A stretch of 64,000 nt of DNA from Pseudomonas putida. Its GTDB lineage: Bacteria; Pseudomonadota; Gammaproteobacteria; Pseudomonadales; Pseudomonadaceae. This document shows positions 35,656 to 45,514 of this stretch, one piece after another; within the stretch, counting starts at the first letter, position 1; each line of letters opens with the position of its first letter. Position numbers and translations under genes: made by a program. Below the pieces are notes generated by a model that worked only from the letters and a program-made list of their open reading frames with translations, did no database searches and was not told the origin of the DNA. Where the stretch lies: NCBI RefSeq assembly GCF_030159595.1, contig NZ_BSKJ01000006.1:248001-312000 (forward strand), read 5' to 3'.

Positions 35656-36084
35656 TTACTTGACCACTTTCAGGCTTGGCCGGCCACTTGGGCGCGGCGG
35701 CTGGCCGCCGCCTTCTGGCGGGCCATCGTCGTCCGGCTGCACGTCATCGTCTTCCAGCTCATCGCCATCCATCGGCGACTCCAACTCGAAGACCATGCCC
35801 TGGCCATTTTCACGCGCGTAGATACCCAGGATGGCGCCAATCGGCACGAACAGCGAGTGGGCCACGCCACTGAAGCGACCCTCAAAGCTGACCGCATCGT
35901 TGTCCATGTGCAGGCTGCGCACGGCACTCGGCGAGATATTCAAGACGATCTGGCCATCACTGGCGAAACCATCCGGCACCTGAACCTTCGGGAATTCGGC
36001 ATTGACCAGCATGTGGGGCGTGCAATCGTTGTCGACGATCCACTCATACAGTGCTCGAACCAGATAGGGGCGACTGGAGTTCAT
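35656..36084 (-). CDS. sspB: ClpXP protease specificity-enhancing factor SspB
   Basis: Adaptor that delivers ssrA-tagged peptides to ClpXP. 142 residues from ATG 36084 (MNSSRPYLVRALYEWIVDN), preceded by AAGGAG. The substrate-binding domain covers about 1-105. An acidic, disordered linker (DGDELEDDDVQPDDDG) leads to the C-terminal ClpX-binding tail RPSLKVVK, which is intact. It lies 10 nt after sspA. Confidence 0.95.
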   Translation of the reverse strand: MNSSRPYLVRALYEWIVDNDCTPHMLVNAEFPKVQVPDGFASDGQIVLNISPSAVRSLHMDNDAVSFEGRFSGVAHSLFVPIGAILGIYARENGQGMVFELESPMDGDELEDDDVQPDDDGPPEGGGQPPRPSGRPSLKVVK

Positions 36085-36094
36085 CAACAGCTCC

Positions 36095-36812
<718 letters not shown>

Positions 36813-36836
36813 CAACAACCAGAAACTACTGCGTGA

Positions 36837-37616
36837 TCAGTGCACGTCCTTCCAGTATTCACGCTTGAGCAAGTAGGCGAATACGAAGAAGAAAGCCAGG
36901 TACAGCAACACATAGGTACCGATGCGCTGGCTTTCCAGTTTGACCGGGTTGGCCGAATAGGCCAGGAAGGTCACCAGGTTCTTGACCTTCTCGTCGAACT
37001 GCTCGGTCGTCAGGGTACCGGATTTCGGCGTAATGGTCAGCTGGTCGCAGGCTTCATGAGTGATCGGGCTGCCGGTCAACGGGTCGAATTGCTTCTTGCC
37101 ATCGGTCACGGTCTGCACCTGCTTGCAACCAATCACCTGGTTGCCTTGCAGGCCGACCAGCACGTTAGGCATGCCGACGTTCGGGAACACCTTGTTGTTC
37201 ACCCCGTAAGGCCGCGATGGGTCCTCGTAGAAGCTGCGCAGGTAGGTGTAAAGCCAGTCGGTCCCACGCACCCGGGCCACCAGGGTCAGGTCGGGCGGCG
37301 CAGCACCGAACCAGGTTTTGGCGTCACTGGGCTTCATGCCGATCTGCATGTGGTCACCGATCTTGGCACCGGTGAACACCAGTTTCTCCAGCATCAGCTC
37401 GTGGGGGATGCCAAGGTCATCGGCCACCCGCTCGTAACGCTGGAACTTGGCACTGTGGCAACCCATGCAATAGTTGGCAAAGGTACGCGCACCATCCTGC
37501 ATCGCGGCCTTGTCGGTCAGGTCGATATCGGCCTTGTCCAGCTCCAGGCCATGTTCGGCAGCGAAGGAAAAGGCAGGCATCACTGCCAGCAAAAATACTG
37601 CAATCAACTTTTTCAT
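36837..37616 (-). CDS. petC: Cytochrome c1 of the bc1 complex
   Basis: Heme-bearing subunit passing electrons from the Rieske protein to cytochrome c. 259 residues from ATG 37616, with the signal peptide MKKLIAVFLLAVMPAFSFAA cleaved after about residue 20. The heme c motif C50-M-G-C-H54 and axial-ligand region (about MQIGMKPSDAK) are present. A C-terminal TM anchor (about 230-250) ends in the cytoplasm with LLKREYWKDVH. It shares one base with the cytochrome b stop (TGATG). Confidence 0.95.
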   Translation of the reverse strand: MKKLIAVFLLAVMPAFSFAAEHGLELDKADIDLTDKAAMQDGARTFANYCMGCHSAKFQRYERVADDLGIPHELMLEKLVFTGAKIGDHMQIGMKPSDAKTWFGAAPPDLTLVARVRGTDWLYTYLRSFYEDPSRPYGVNNKVFPNVGMPNVLVGLQGNQVIGCKQVQTVTDGKKQFDPLTGSPITHEACDQLTITPKSGTLTTEQFDEKVKNLVTFLAYSANPVKLESQRIGTYVLLYLAFFFVFAYLLKREYWKDVH

Positions 37617-38827
37617 CAGCCAGTCACCCTTTCCGGAACCGGTTTGGTCTTCTCGAGCCTTGTGTAGAACGGCATCAGCAGGAAGTAAGCGAAGTACAAC
37701 ACCGTGCACACCTGCGACAGCAAGGTACGCCCAGGTGTCGGCGCCAGTACGCCCAACACGCCGAGAATGACGAAGGCTACGCAGAACACCAGCAGGAAGA
37801 CCTTGCTGATCCAGCCCTTGTAACGCATGGAACGCACCGGACTGCGGTCGAGCCAAGGCAATACGAACAGCACGGCGATGGCTGCCCCCATGGCAATAAC
37901 GCCCATCAGCTTGTCAGGCACCGCACGCAAGATGGCGTAGAAGGGTGTGAAGTACCACACAGGCGCAATGTGCTCAGGTGTCTTGAAGGCATTGGCCTGC
38001 TCGAAGTTCGGCTTCTCCAGGAAGTAACCCCCCATTTCCGGGAAGAAGAACACCACGGCGCAGAACACGAACAGGAACACCACCACGCCGACAATGTCCT
38101 TGACGGTGTAATAAGGGTGGAACGGAATGCCGTCCAACGGAATGCCGTTTTCGTCCTTTTTCTTCTTGATGTCGACGCCATCGGGGTTGTTCGAGCCCAC
38201 TTCGTGGAGGGCCAGGATGTGCAGCACCACCAGGCCCAAGATAACGATTGGCAGCGCAACCACATGCAAGGCAAAGAAGCGGTTCAGGGTGATACCCGAG
38301 ATCAGGTAGTCGCCGCGAATCCACTGGGTAAGATCGTCACCGATCACCGGTATGGCACCGAACAGCGAGATGATTACCTGGGCCCCCCAGTACGACATCT
38401 GGCCCCACGGCAGCAGGTAACCCATGAAGGCTTCGGCCATCAGCGCCAGGTAGATCAGCATGCCGAACAGCCAGACCAGCTCACGCGGCTTCTGGTAGGA
38501 GCCGTAGAGCAAGCCACGGAACATGTGCAGGTAGACCACGATGAAGAACGCTGACGCACCGGTGGAGTGCAAGTAGCGCAGGATCCAGCCGTATTCCACA
38601 TCACGCATGATGTACTCGACCGAGGCGAAGGCCTCTTCCGCCGAGGGGGTGAAGCTCATGGTCAGCCACACACCAGTGACGATCTGGTTGACCAGTACCA
38701 GCAATGCCAGGGAGCCGAAGAAGTACAGGAAGTTGAAATTCCTGGGCGCGTAATACTTACTCAGGTGATCTTCCCACATCTTGGTGGCGGGGAAGCGAGC
38801 GTCAATCCAGTCCATGAACTTGCTCAT
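37616..38827 (-). CDS. petB: Cytochrome b of the bc1 complex
   Basis: Core quinol-oxidising membrane subunit carrying hemes bL and bH. 403 residues from ATG 38827; an adjacent ATG at 38830 would add one Met. Eight TM helices are expected. Heme-ligand histidines lie in RYLHSTGAS/VVYLHMFRG and LHVVALP/LVVLHILALHE. The Qo-site PEWY equivalent reads PVWYFTPFYAI, with the acidic residue earlier in the loop as PEH. One-base overlaps with both neighbours. Confidence 0.95.
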   Translation of the reverse strand: MSKFMDWIDARFPATKMWEDHLSKYYAPRNFNFLYFFGSLALLVLVNQIVTGVWLTMSFTPSAEEAFASVEYIMRDVEYGWILRYLHSTGASAFFIVVYLHMFRGLLYGSYQKPRELVWLFGMLIYLALMAEAFMGYLLPWGQMSYWGAQVIISLFGAIPVIGDDLTQWIRGDYLISGITLNRFFALHVVALPIVILGLVVLHILALHEVGSNNPDGVDIKKKKDENGIPLDGIPFHPYYTVKDIVGVVVFLFVFCAVVFFFPEMGGYFLEKPNFEQANAFKTPEHIAPVWYFTPFYAILRAVPDKLMGVIAMGAAIAVLFVLPWLDRSPVRSMRYKGWISKVFLLVFCVAFVILGVLGVLAPTPGRTLLSQVCTVLYFAYFLLMPFYTRLEKTKPVPERVTG

Positions 38828-39420
38828 CATGCTTTCTCCTGGTCGACGCCGATGACGACGAGGTCATCCGACTCATAAGAGTGCGGCGGCACTGGCAGGT
38901 TGAGAGGCGCTGGCTGCGATTTGTAGACACGGCCAGCCAGGTCGTAGTGGGAGCCGTGGCATGGGCAGAAATAGCCGCCAACCCACTTCGGACCGAGATC
39001 TGCGGGCGCCACTTCCGGGCGGAAGGTTGGCGAGCAGCCCAAGTGCGTGCACAGGCCTACGAGGATGAGAATTTCTGGCTTGATCGAGCGAACCTGCGGA
39101 TCGACATAGGTCGGCTGCACCGAGGCCTTGGACTCTGGATCAGACAGGTCGCCGGTGATTTTTTTCAGGTTACCAAGAATCTCCTCCGTTCGCCGCACGA
39201 TGAACACCGGCTGGCCACGCCACTCGGCGACCATCTGCTGCCCTGGCTCGACCTTGGCGATATTGACCTTCACCGGTGCACCTGCGGCTTTCGCCTTGGC
39301 ACTGGGAAACCATGACCCCACGAACGGTACCGCAGCCCCCACTGCTCCCGCTGCCCCGACCACGGATGTCGCGGCTACGAGGAAGCGGCGCCGGCCTGCG
39401 TTGACGCCGTCATTGCTCAT
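38827..39420 (-). CDS. petA: Rieske iron-sulfur protein of the bc1 complex
   Basis: 197 residues. A twin-arginine-type N-terminus (AGRRRFLVAATSVVGAAGAV) with one TM acts as an uncleaved anchor, consistent with Tat export of a folded Fe-S domain. Cluster ligands CTHLGC and CPCHGSHYD are intact. First gene of petABC. The ~160 nt upstream contain TTGACA-like elements, but no promoter I would commit to. Confidence 0.96.
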   Translation of the reverse strand: MSNDGVNAGRRRFLVAATSVVGAAGAVGAAVPFVGSWFPSAKAKAAGAPVKVNIAKVEPGQQMVAEWRGQPVFIVRRTEEILGNLKKITGDLSDPESKASVQPTYVDPQVRSIKPEILILVGLCTHLGCSPTFRPEVAPADLGPKWVGGYFCPCHGSHYDLAGRVYKSQPAPLNLPVPPHSYESDDLVVIGVDQEKA

Positions 39421-39634
39421 TCAGTCCTCTCCCATCAGCTTGCTTGGCCTGTTGAACCAGGCTTGTACTTAGGTTGTGTCAATGGCACTAAAAATTGGCC
39501 GCCATGGTAAGAAACAAATCCACACACTGACAAGGTGATTACCCCAGCAAGGGGCGACAACCCGCGCTTTGCTTGATCTGCGTCTATGCGACAAGTGGCC
39601 ACTGACATGCTGACAGGTTAGTTCAAGCCAAAAA

Positions 39635-39664
39635 AAAAGCCCGGTTCCAAGGAACCGGGCTTTT
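39635..39664 (-). terminator. Intrinsic terminator after rpsI
   Basis: 14-bp stem AAAAGCCCGGTTCC/GGAACCGGGCTTTT with a minimal loop and a minus-strand T tract of nine. It separates the ribosomal operon from petABC. Confidence 0.93.
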
Positions 39665-39683
39665 CTCGACTGCCGAAGCGGTA

Positions 39684-40076
39684 TTAACGCTTGGAGTACT
39701 GAGGACGCTTACGCGCTTTACGCAGACCCACTTTCTTACGCTCGACTTCACGAGCGTCGCGGGTGACGTAGCCAGCACGACGCAGAGCGCCACGCAGGGT
39801 TTCGTCGTATTCCATCAGAGCGCGGGTGATACCGTGACGGATCGCACCGGCCTGACCGCTGACACCACCACCGGAAACGGTGACGTAGATGTCGAACTTC
39901 TCAACGGTTTCGGTCAGCTCGAGCGGCTGACGAACAACCATGCGAGCGGTTTCGCGACCGAAGAACACGTCCAGAGAACGGTTGTTGATGGAAATGTTAC
40001 CAGTACCCGGACGCAGGAATACGCGAGCGGTTGCGGTCTTGCGACGGCCAGTGCCGTAGTTTTGAGTCGCCGACAT
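39684..40076 (-). CDS. rpsI: 30S ribosomal protein S9
   Basis: 130 residues. Starts [20 protein letters not shown] and ends with the conserved C-terminal tail [14 protein letters not shown], whose terminal Lys-Arg contacts P-site tRNA. GxGRRKxAxARV and RHGITRAL are standard. It follows rplM by 14 nt. Confidence 0.98.
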   Translation of the reverse strand: MSATQNYGTGRRKTATARVFLRPGTGNISINNRSLDVFFGRETARMVVRQPLELTETVEKFDIYVTVSGGGVSGQAGAIRHGITRALMEYDETLRGALRRAGYVTRDAREVERKKVGLRKARKRPQYSKR

Positions 40077-40090
40077 AATGAACCTTCCCG

Positions 40091-40519
40091 TTAGATCTTC
40101 AGTTCTTGAGGCTGCTGAGCAGTGTGTGGGTGAGCAGCACCCGCGTACACTTTCAGCTTGCGGTACATGTCGCGACCCAGCGGGTTCTTAGGCAGCATGC
40201 CTTTGACCGCGGTTTCGATAACACGCTCAGGGGCCTTGGCGATCAACTTCTCGAAGTTGATTTCCTTGATACCGCCCGGGAAACCGGAGTGGGAGTAGTA
40301 CATTTTGTCGGAAGACTTGGCACCAGTCACACGAACCTGCTCGGCGTTGATAACGACGATGTAGTCGCCGGTGTCAACGTGAGGGGTGTATTCTGGTTTG
40401 TGCTTGCCACGCAGACGGGTAGCGATTTCGGTAGCCAGACGACCCAGGGTCTGGCCAGCGGCGTCGACTACGAACCACTCGCGCTTTACTGTTTCCGGTT
40501 TAGCAGTAAAAGTTTTCAT
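40091..40519 (-). CDS. rplM: 50S ribosomal protein L13
   Basis: 142 residues. [20 protein letters not shown] and the [20 protein letters not shown] block define L13; the C-terminal [12 protein letters not shown] is typical. L13 represses its own operon in E. coli through the leader RNA; a short GCCTC-A-GAGGC hairpin (40528-40538) lies just upstream of the start codon here. Promoter at 40563-40591. Confidence 0.98.
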
Positions 40520-40527
40520 TCTCTAAA

Positions 40528-40538
40528 GCCTCAGAGGC
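40528..40538 (-). promoter_or_regulatory. Small leader hairpin before rplM
   Basis: Five-base arms GCCTC/GAGGC separated by one base, 8 nt upstream of the rplM ATG. It may pair near the ribosome binding site and take part in L13 autoregulation, which is known in E. coli. Weak on its own. Confidence 0.3.
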
Positions 40539-40562
40539 CGCCCAGCGAAAAATAGACGGCGA

Positions 40563-40591
40563 ATCTTACTGGATAGTGCACGGCTTGCCAA
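40563..40591 (-). promoter_or_regulatory. Predicted sigma70 promoter of rplM-rpsI
   Basis: Minus strand TTGGCA (40586-40591), 17-bp spacer, TAAGAT (40563-40568). This would give a leader of about 37 nt. Confidence 0.7.
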
Positions 40592-40777
40592 GGGCAAACG
40601 CGCAGCCGAACGCTGACGCTTTTGGGGGCTCGGGTCGGGCACGCCAATGTTCGACGGGGTTCTTCCTGCGTGATGGTGCATCACTTCCGCCACGCGGAGA
40701 GGGGCTGAATTATCCAGATTGCGCGAAAAATTTCAACCTGCTTTGATGGGCTTCTATTGCCAAGGAGTGTCTAACCG

Positions 40778-41818
40778 ATGGAATACCGCCAGCTCGGCCG
40801 TACCGACCTCAACGTCAGCGCCCTGTGCCTGGGCACCATGACCTGGGGCGAACAGAACGTTCAGGCCGAAGCCTTCGAACAGATCGCCCGGGCCAAGGCC
40901 GCCGGGATCAACTTCATCGACACCGCCGAAATGTACCCGGTGCCGCCCCGCCCGGAAACCTACGCGGCCACCGAGCGCATCATCGGCAACTGGTTCCGTG
41001 AGCAGGGTGACCGCGACGAGTGGATCCTGGCCAGCAAGGTTGCCGGCCCCGGTAACGGTATCAGCCACATTCGCGACGGCCAGCTCAAGCACAACCGCCA
41101 GCACATCGTCGCGGCGCTGGACGAAAGCCTGAAGCGCCTGCAAACCGACCGTATCGACCTGTACCAACTGCACTGGCCGGAGCGCAGCACCAACTTCTTC
41201 GGCAAACTGGGCTACCAGCACCTGCCACAAGACCACTTCACCCCGCTGGAAGAAACCCTCGAAGTGCTCGACGAGCAGGTGCGTGCAGGCAAGATCCGCC
41301 ACGTCGGCCTGTCCAACGAAACGCCATGGGGCACCATGAAGTTCCTGCAACTGGCCGAAAGCCGCGGCTGGCCGCGGGCGGTGTCGATCCAGAACCCGTA
41401 CAACCTGCTCAACCGCAGCTTCGAGGTAGGCCTGGCGGAAGTGGCCATTCGTGAGCAGTGCGGCCTGCTGGCCTATTCGCCGCTGGCCTTCGGCATGCTC
41501 TCGGGCAAATACGAGAACGGTGCACGGCCGGAAAATGCCCGTCTGACCCTGTTCAGCCGCTTTGCCCGCTACTCCAACCCGCAGACCGTGACGGCCTGCA
41601 GCCGCTATGTGCAACTGGCCCGCGAGCATGGCCTGGACCCGGCACAGATGGCCCTGGCATTCGTTACCCGGCAGCCATTCGTGACCAGCAACATCATTGG
41701 CGCGACCAGCCTGGAGCAGCTGGACAGCAACCTGGCCAGCCTTGAACTGAACCTGAGTGACGAGCTACTGGCAGCGATCGAAGCCCTTCATAAGGAGCAG
41801 CCAAACCCGGCGCCTTGA
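40778..41818 (+). CDS. NADP(H)-dependent aldo-keto reductase (Tas-like)
   Basis: 346-residue AKR, TIM-barrel. Catalytic tetrad segments: INFIDTAEMYP (Asp/Tyr), WILASKVAG (Lys) and LYQLHWPER (His). NADP-binding residues lie in the C-terminal FVTSNIIGATSLEQL. The close similarity of MEYRQLGRTDLNVSALCLGT and the WPERSTNFFGKLGY insertion points to the E. coli Tas type, whose physiological substrate is unknown. Monocistronic, with a hairpin after its stop. Confidence 0.92.
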   Translation: MEYRQLGRTDLNVSALCLGTMTWGEQNVQAEAFEQIARAKAAGINFIDTAEMYPVPPRPETYAATERIIGNWFREQGDRDEWILASKVAGPGNGISHIRDGQLKHNRQHIVAALDESLKRLQTDRIDLYQLHWPERSTNFFGKLGYQHLPQDHFTPLEETLEVLDEQVRAGKIRHVGLSNETPWGTMKFLQLAESRGWPRAVSIQNPYNLLNRSFEVGLAEVAIREQCGLLAYSPLAFGMLSGKYENGARPENARLTLFSRFARYSNPQTVTACSRYVQLAREHGLDPAQMALAFVTRQPFVTSNIIGATSLEQLDSNLASLELNLSDELLAAIEALHKEQPNPAP

Positions 41819-41826
41819 GCCGAAAC

Positions 41827-41843
41827 GGGCTGCAAAGCAGCCC
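41827..41843. terminator. Hairpin after the aldo-keto reductase gene
   Basis: GGGCTGC-AAA-GCAGCCC, 8 nt past the stop codon. Same family as 7238, 42936 and 54442. Confidence 0.5.
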
Positions 41844-41923
41844 CTCTGCTACACGGGGTAGACACAATCGCCAAAAAATAAGACGATCCAGCCGGTGATT
41901 GACCACTCTACCCTATAAGAACA

Positions 41924-42928
41924 ATGACAATGATGTTTACCCAACCCTCCGCGTCGCTGCGGCGCGTCAGCATCCTGGCCATTGACAAGGTGTTTGCTTC
42001 GACCTTGATGCAAGCCAAGGATTTCTTCCACCTCGCCAGCCTGCGCTACAGCAAACAACTGGGCCTGGGCCTGCAGCCCATGTTCGAAATCTGTCTGGTG
42101 AGCCCTGACGGCCAGCCCGTGGACAGCTTCAGCAACGTGCAGCTACCCGTCGACGGAGGACTGGATGACGCCGATGTGATCATCCTCCCGGCCTACTGGG
42201 ACGACTTCGACAACCTGCTGCAACGTTACCCACAGGTGTTGCCGTGGCTGCGAGAGCAGCATGCGCGTGGCGCTGTGCTGTGTGCCGAAGCCAGTGGCGT
42301 GTTCTGGCTGGCAGAATCCGGCCTGCTCGATGGCAAGGAGGCGACCACCTATTGGCGCTTCTTCACCAGCTTTGCCGAGCGCTTCCCGAAGATCCGCCTG
42401 AACCAGGACAAGCACCTGACCGACGCCGACAATATCTATTGCGCTGGCGGCGCCACCTCGGCTTGCGACCTGTACATCTACCTGATCGAACGTTTCTGCG
42501 GCGCCAACGTGGCCCGGGCCGTGGCCCGCGACATCCTCTACGAGGTGCAGCGCAACTACACCCCGGGGCGTATGGGCTTTGGCGGGCAGAAACTGCACCA
42601 GGACCTGATCATTTTGCAGATCCAGCACTGGCTGGAGGAGCACTTCGCCGACAAGTTCCGCTTCGAGGACGTTGCCCGCAACCACGGCATGAGCATCCGC
42701 AACTTCATGCGCCGCTTTCAGGGCGCGACGGGTGACAAGCCGCTGCATTATCTACAACGGCTACGGATCGAGACGGCCAAGGGGTTGTTGTCGAGCACGC
42801 GCAAGAGCATCAAGACCATCAGCTATGAGGTCGGTTATGACGATGCCAGCTTCTTTGCGCGGCTGTTCCGCCAGCATACCGAGTTGTCGCCGAACCAGTA
42901 TCGGCAGCAGTTCATGCAAGAGGCTTGA
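41924..42928 (+). CDS. GlxA-type AraC-family transcriptional regulator
   Basis: 334 residues. The N-terminal DJ-1/PfpI-like amidase-fold domain (about 14-195) has the nucleophile-elbow position AVLCAEASGVFWLAESGLL. The C-terminal AraC double helix-turn-helix (about 228-330) carries RFEDVARNHGMSIRNFMRRF and ISYEVGYDDASFFARLFRQH. Members of this class regulate catabolism of quaternary amines, amino acids and related compounds in pseudomonads. Neither neighbour suggests a target. First ATG at 41924 used; ATG 41933 is also possible. Confidence 0.9.
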   Translation: MTMMFTQPSASLRRVSILAIDKVFASTLMQAKDFFHLASLRYSKQLGLGLQPMFEICLVSPDGQPVDSFSNVQLPVDGGLDDADVIILPAYWDDFDNLLQRYPQVLPWLREQHARGAVLCAEASGVFWLAESGLLDGKEATTYWRFFTSFAERFPKIRLNQDKHLTDADNIYCAGGATSACDLYIYLIERFCGANVARAVARDILYEVQRNYTPGRMGFGGQKLHQDLIILQIQHWLEEHFADKFRFEDVARNHGMSIRNFMRRFQGATGDKPLHYLQRLRIETAKGLLSSTRKSIKTISYEVGYDDASFFARLFRQHTELSPNQYRQQFMQEA

Positions 42929-42935
42929 GGCCAAT

Positions 42936-42954
42936 GGGGCTGCTTTGCAGCCCC
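42936..42954. terminator. Hairpin between the AraC-type regulator and zapE
   Basis: GGGGCTG-CTTTG-CAGCCCC, lying between two convergent stop codons. It could end both transcripts. Identical in sequence to the element at 54442. Confidence 0.55.
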
Positions 42955-42960
42955 AAGATC

Positions 42961-44055
42961 TTACGGCTTGTGCGCGCGCGACAGGAATTCGTGCGACTGC
43001 ATCTCCAGCAACCGGCTGAGGGTGCGCTGGAACTCGAAGCTCAGACGCCCACCGGTATACAGGTCTTTCAGCTCCACCTCGGCCGAGATGATCAGCTTGA
43101 CGTTACGGTCGTAGAACTCGTCCACCATGTTGATGAAGCGGCGGGCGATATCGTCGGTAGCGACACCCATCTGCTCCACATTGCTCAGCAGCACGGCATG
43201 GAAGATCTTGCCCAGTTCGATGTAGTCGTTCTGGCTGCGCGGCCCGTCGCAGAGGGCGCGGAAGTCGAACCAGGCCACGTCGTCGCAAGTCCGCAGCGCA
43301 TTGATCGGACGGTTCTCGATCATCAGCACATCGTTTTCGACCGCCTGGGTGCACTCAGGGGTCAGCGCCTTGAAGCTGGCGCGCATGCTCTGGTGCGCCG
43401 CATCATTGAGCGGGAAGTGGAACAGTTCGGCCTGCTCCAGGTGACGCAGGCGATAATCGACGCCGCTGTCAACGTTCACCACATCGGTGTACTGCTTGAT
43501 CATGGCGATGGCCGGCAGGAAACGCGCACGTTGCAGACCGTCTTTGTACAGGCCGTCCGGCACGATGTTGGAGGTGGCCACCAGCGACACGCCGTTCTTG
43601 AACAGCTCTTCCATCAAGGTGCCGAGGATCATGGCGTCGGTGATGTCCGACACGAAGAATTCATCGAAGCAGATCACCTTGGCTTCTTCACTGAAGCGCT
43701 TGGCGATGATGGTCAGCGGGTTCTTCTCGCCCTTGAGGGTTTTCATTTCCTCGTGCACACGCTTCATGAAGCGGTGGAAGTGCGTACGCATCTTCTGCTT
43801 GAACGGCAGCGCTTCGTAGAAGGTATCGACCAGGTAGGTCTTGCCTCGCCCTACCCCACCCCAGAAGTACAGGCCCTTGACCGGGGTCTGTTCCTTCTTG
43901 CCGAACAGCTTGCCGAACACGCCCGGCTTGTTGTTCTGCGCGTGTACCAGGTCGTCGTACAGGCGCTGCAGGTGACGCACCGCAGTTTCCTGCGCCGCGT
44001 CATGGAAGAAGTCGGGACGTTTCAGATCTGCTTGATAGCGTTCTAAGGGAGTCAT
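42961..44055 (-). CDS. zapE: Cell division ATPase ZapE (AFG1 family)
   Basis: 364-residue AAA-like ATPase. Walker A G66-GVGRGKT73, Walker B ICFDEFFVSDITDAMILG, and the family's C-terminal FDFRALCDGPRSQNDYIE. In E. coli ZapE binds FtsZ and destabilises Z rings under low oxygen; the eukaryotic relative is mitochondrial AFG1/LACE1. Starts MTPLERYQADLKRPDF. It stands alone here between two hairpins. Confidence 0.93.
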   Translation of the reverse strand: MTPLERYQADLKRPDFFHDAAQETAVRHLQRLYDDLVHAQNNKPGVFGKLFGKKEQTPVKGLYFWGGVGRGKTYLVDTFYEALPFKQKMRTHFHRFMKRVHEEMKTLKGEKNPLTIIAKRFSEEAKVICFDEFFVSDITDAMILGTLMEELFKNGVSLVATSNIVPDGLYKDGLQRARFLPAIAMIKQYTDVVNVDSGVDYRLRHLEQAELFHFPLNDAAHQSMRASFKALTPECTQAVENDVLMIENRPINALRTCDDVAWFDFRALCDGPRSQNDYIELGKIFHAVLLSNVEQMGVATDDIARRFINMVDEFYDRNVKLIISAEVELKDLYTGGRLSFEFQRTLSRLLEMQSHEFLSRAHKP

Positions 44056-44080
44056 GATTCGTTAGCGAGGCAACAAAAAA

Positions 44081-44107
44081 CGGGCCGTCACTGTAGCGAC
44101 AGGCCCG
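44081..44107 (-). terminator. Intrinsic terminator after trpS
   Basis: On the minus strand the stem CGGGCCTGTCGC/GTGACGGCCCG (one mismatch) closes a TACA loop and is followed by six T. It is 32 nt past the trpS stop. Confidence 0.85.
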
Positions 44108-44139
44108 CTTAATGGCAATCAGACTTGCGTCAATATGCC

Positions 44140-45489
44140 TCAGTCCTGCTGTGGTGCCAGGGCATCACGCAGGCTTTGAATGGCCGCATCACAGGCTTCG
44201 GCGCTGTCGAACTGCGGCCCGTCGGCAACCTGCTCGCCATTCAGCCACAGGCCGAAGCTCAGGCCTTCGACGCGTACATCGGCCTCGCCACCCTGCTGCA
44301 ATTGCTTGCTCACGGCGCCGGCGCTCTTGCCATCGGCGAAGCTGCGCGACAGCAGCAGTTGCTCGCCGTCAGCGGCCAGCAGGCGGAAGCGGAAGCTGCC
44401 GTCTTCGTCGCGGAAGCTGACGAAGCGTGCGCTCTTGGCAGCCTTCTTCTTCACCTCGGTGCCGGCTTGCACGCTGCTGCGGAACGAACGCAGGCCAACG
44501 GACTCGCGCAGTTGTTCGAGGAACGGCGTGGCAATCTTGCGGGCCTTGGCGGCGCCGGCCAGCAGGATGTCTTCCAGGTCCGCCGGGCGGGCGATCAGCT
44601 GGTGGTAGTACTCGCGCTTCTCGGCCAATTGGCCATCCAGCAGCTGGAACAGGCGCTGCTTGGCATCACCCCAACCCAGGCCCTGCAACAGCTCTTCGCG
44701 GAACTCGGTGCATTGCTCCGGCGTCGAGAAGGCCTGGTACAGGGTGAACAGGTGCGAATTGTCCGGGTCTTTCGCTTCGCCTGGCGCGCGCGAGTCGGTG
44801 ACGATGCGCGAGATGGCGTCTTTCATGTCCTTGGCGCTGGTGAACAGCGGGATGGTGTTGTCGTAGCTCTTGGACATCTTGCGCCCGTCCAGGCCCGGCA
44901 GGGTCGCCACGCTCTCCTCGATCACCGCTTCCGGCAGGGCGAAGAAGTCCTTTCCCTGGCCGAACAGGTGGTTGAAGCGCTGGCCGATGTCGCGGGCCAT
45001 TTCCACATGCTGGATCTGGTCACGGCCGACCGGCACCTTGTTGGCGTTGAACATCAGGATGTCCGCAGCCATCAGCACCGGGTAGCTGAACAGGCCCATG
45101 GTCACGCCGGCGTCCGGGTCTTCGCCGTTCTCGACGTTCTTGTCCACCGAGGCCTTGTAGGCATGGGCGCGGTTCAGCAGGCCCTTGGCTGCAACGCAGG
45201 TCAGCAGCCAGGTCAGCTCGGGGATTTCCGGGATGTCGGACTGGCGGTAGAAGGTCACCTTGTCCGGGTCCAGGCCACCGGCCAGCCAGGTGGCGGCGAT
45301 TTCCAGGCGCGAACGCTGGATACGCAGCGGGTCGTCGCACTTGATCAGGGCGTGGTAGTCGGCCAGGAAGTAGAACGAGTCGGCACCGGGCTGCTCGCTG
45401 GCACGGATCGCAGGGCGAATGGCGCCGGCGTAGTTGCCCAGGTGCGGAGTGCCGGTGGTGGTGATACCGGTAAGAATGCGCGTGGTCAT
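44140..45489 (-). CDS. trpS: Tryptophan--tRNA ligase, long form with C-terminal extension
   Basis: Class I aminoacyl-tRNA synthetase, 449 residues against about 334 in E. coli. HIGH-like motif TPHLGN at about residues 13-18; KMSKS in [13 protein letters not shown]. The core ends near residue 345. The remaining ~100 residues contain [20 protein letters not shown] followed by a helix, resembling the YegP/DUF1508 fold; this added domain occurs in other Pseudomonas TrpS proteins. Its role, perhaps RNA binding, is not known to me. Confidence 0.95.
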   Translation of the reverse strand: MTTRILTGITTTGTPHLGNYAGAIRPAIRASEQPGADSFYFLADYHALIKCDDPLRIQRSRLEIAATWLAGGLDPDKVTFYRQSDIPEIPELTWLLTCVAAKGLLNRAHAYKASVDKNVENGEDPDAGVTMGLFSYPVLMAADILMFNANKVPVGRDQIQHVEMARDIGQRFNHLFGQGKDFFALPEAVIEESVATLPGLDGRKMSKSYDNTIPLFTSAKDMKDAISRIVTDSRAPGEAKDPDNSHLFTLYQAFSTPEQCTEFREELLQGLGWGDAKQRLFQLLDGQLAEKREYYHQLIARPADLEDILLAGAAKARKIATPFLEQLRESVGLRSFRSSVQAGTEVKKKAAKSARFVSFRDEDGSFRFRLLAADGEQLLLSRSFADGKSAGAVSKQLQQGGEADVRVEGLSFGLWLNGEQVADGPQFDSAEACDAAIQSLRDALAPQQD

Positions 45490-45514
45490 GGGTGTTCGCT
45501 TATTCAGGCTTGGC

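Noticed and set aside
39421..39630. petA promoter with TTGACA near 39480
   Set aside because: The -35 is good, but the position 17 bp downstream gives TGGTTC, a poor -10; an alternative TTGTCA-17-TTACCA is also weak.
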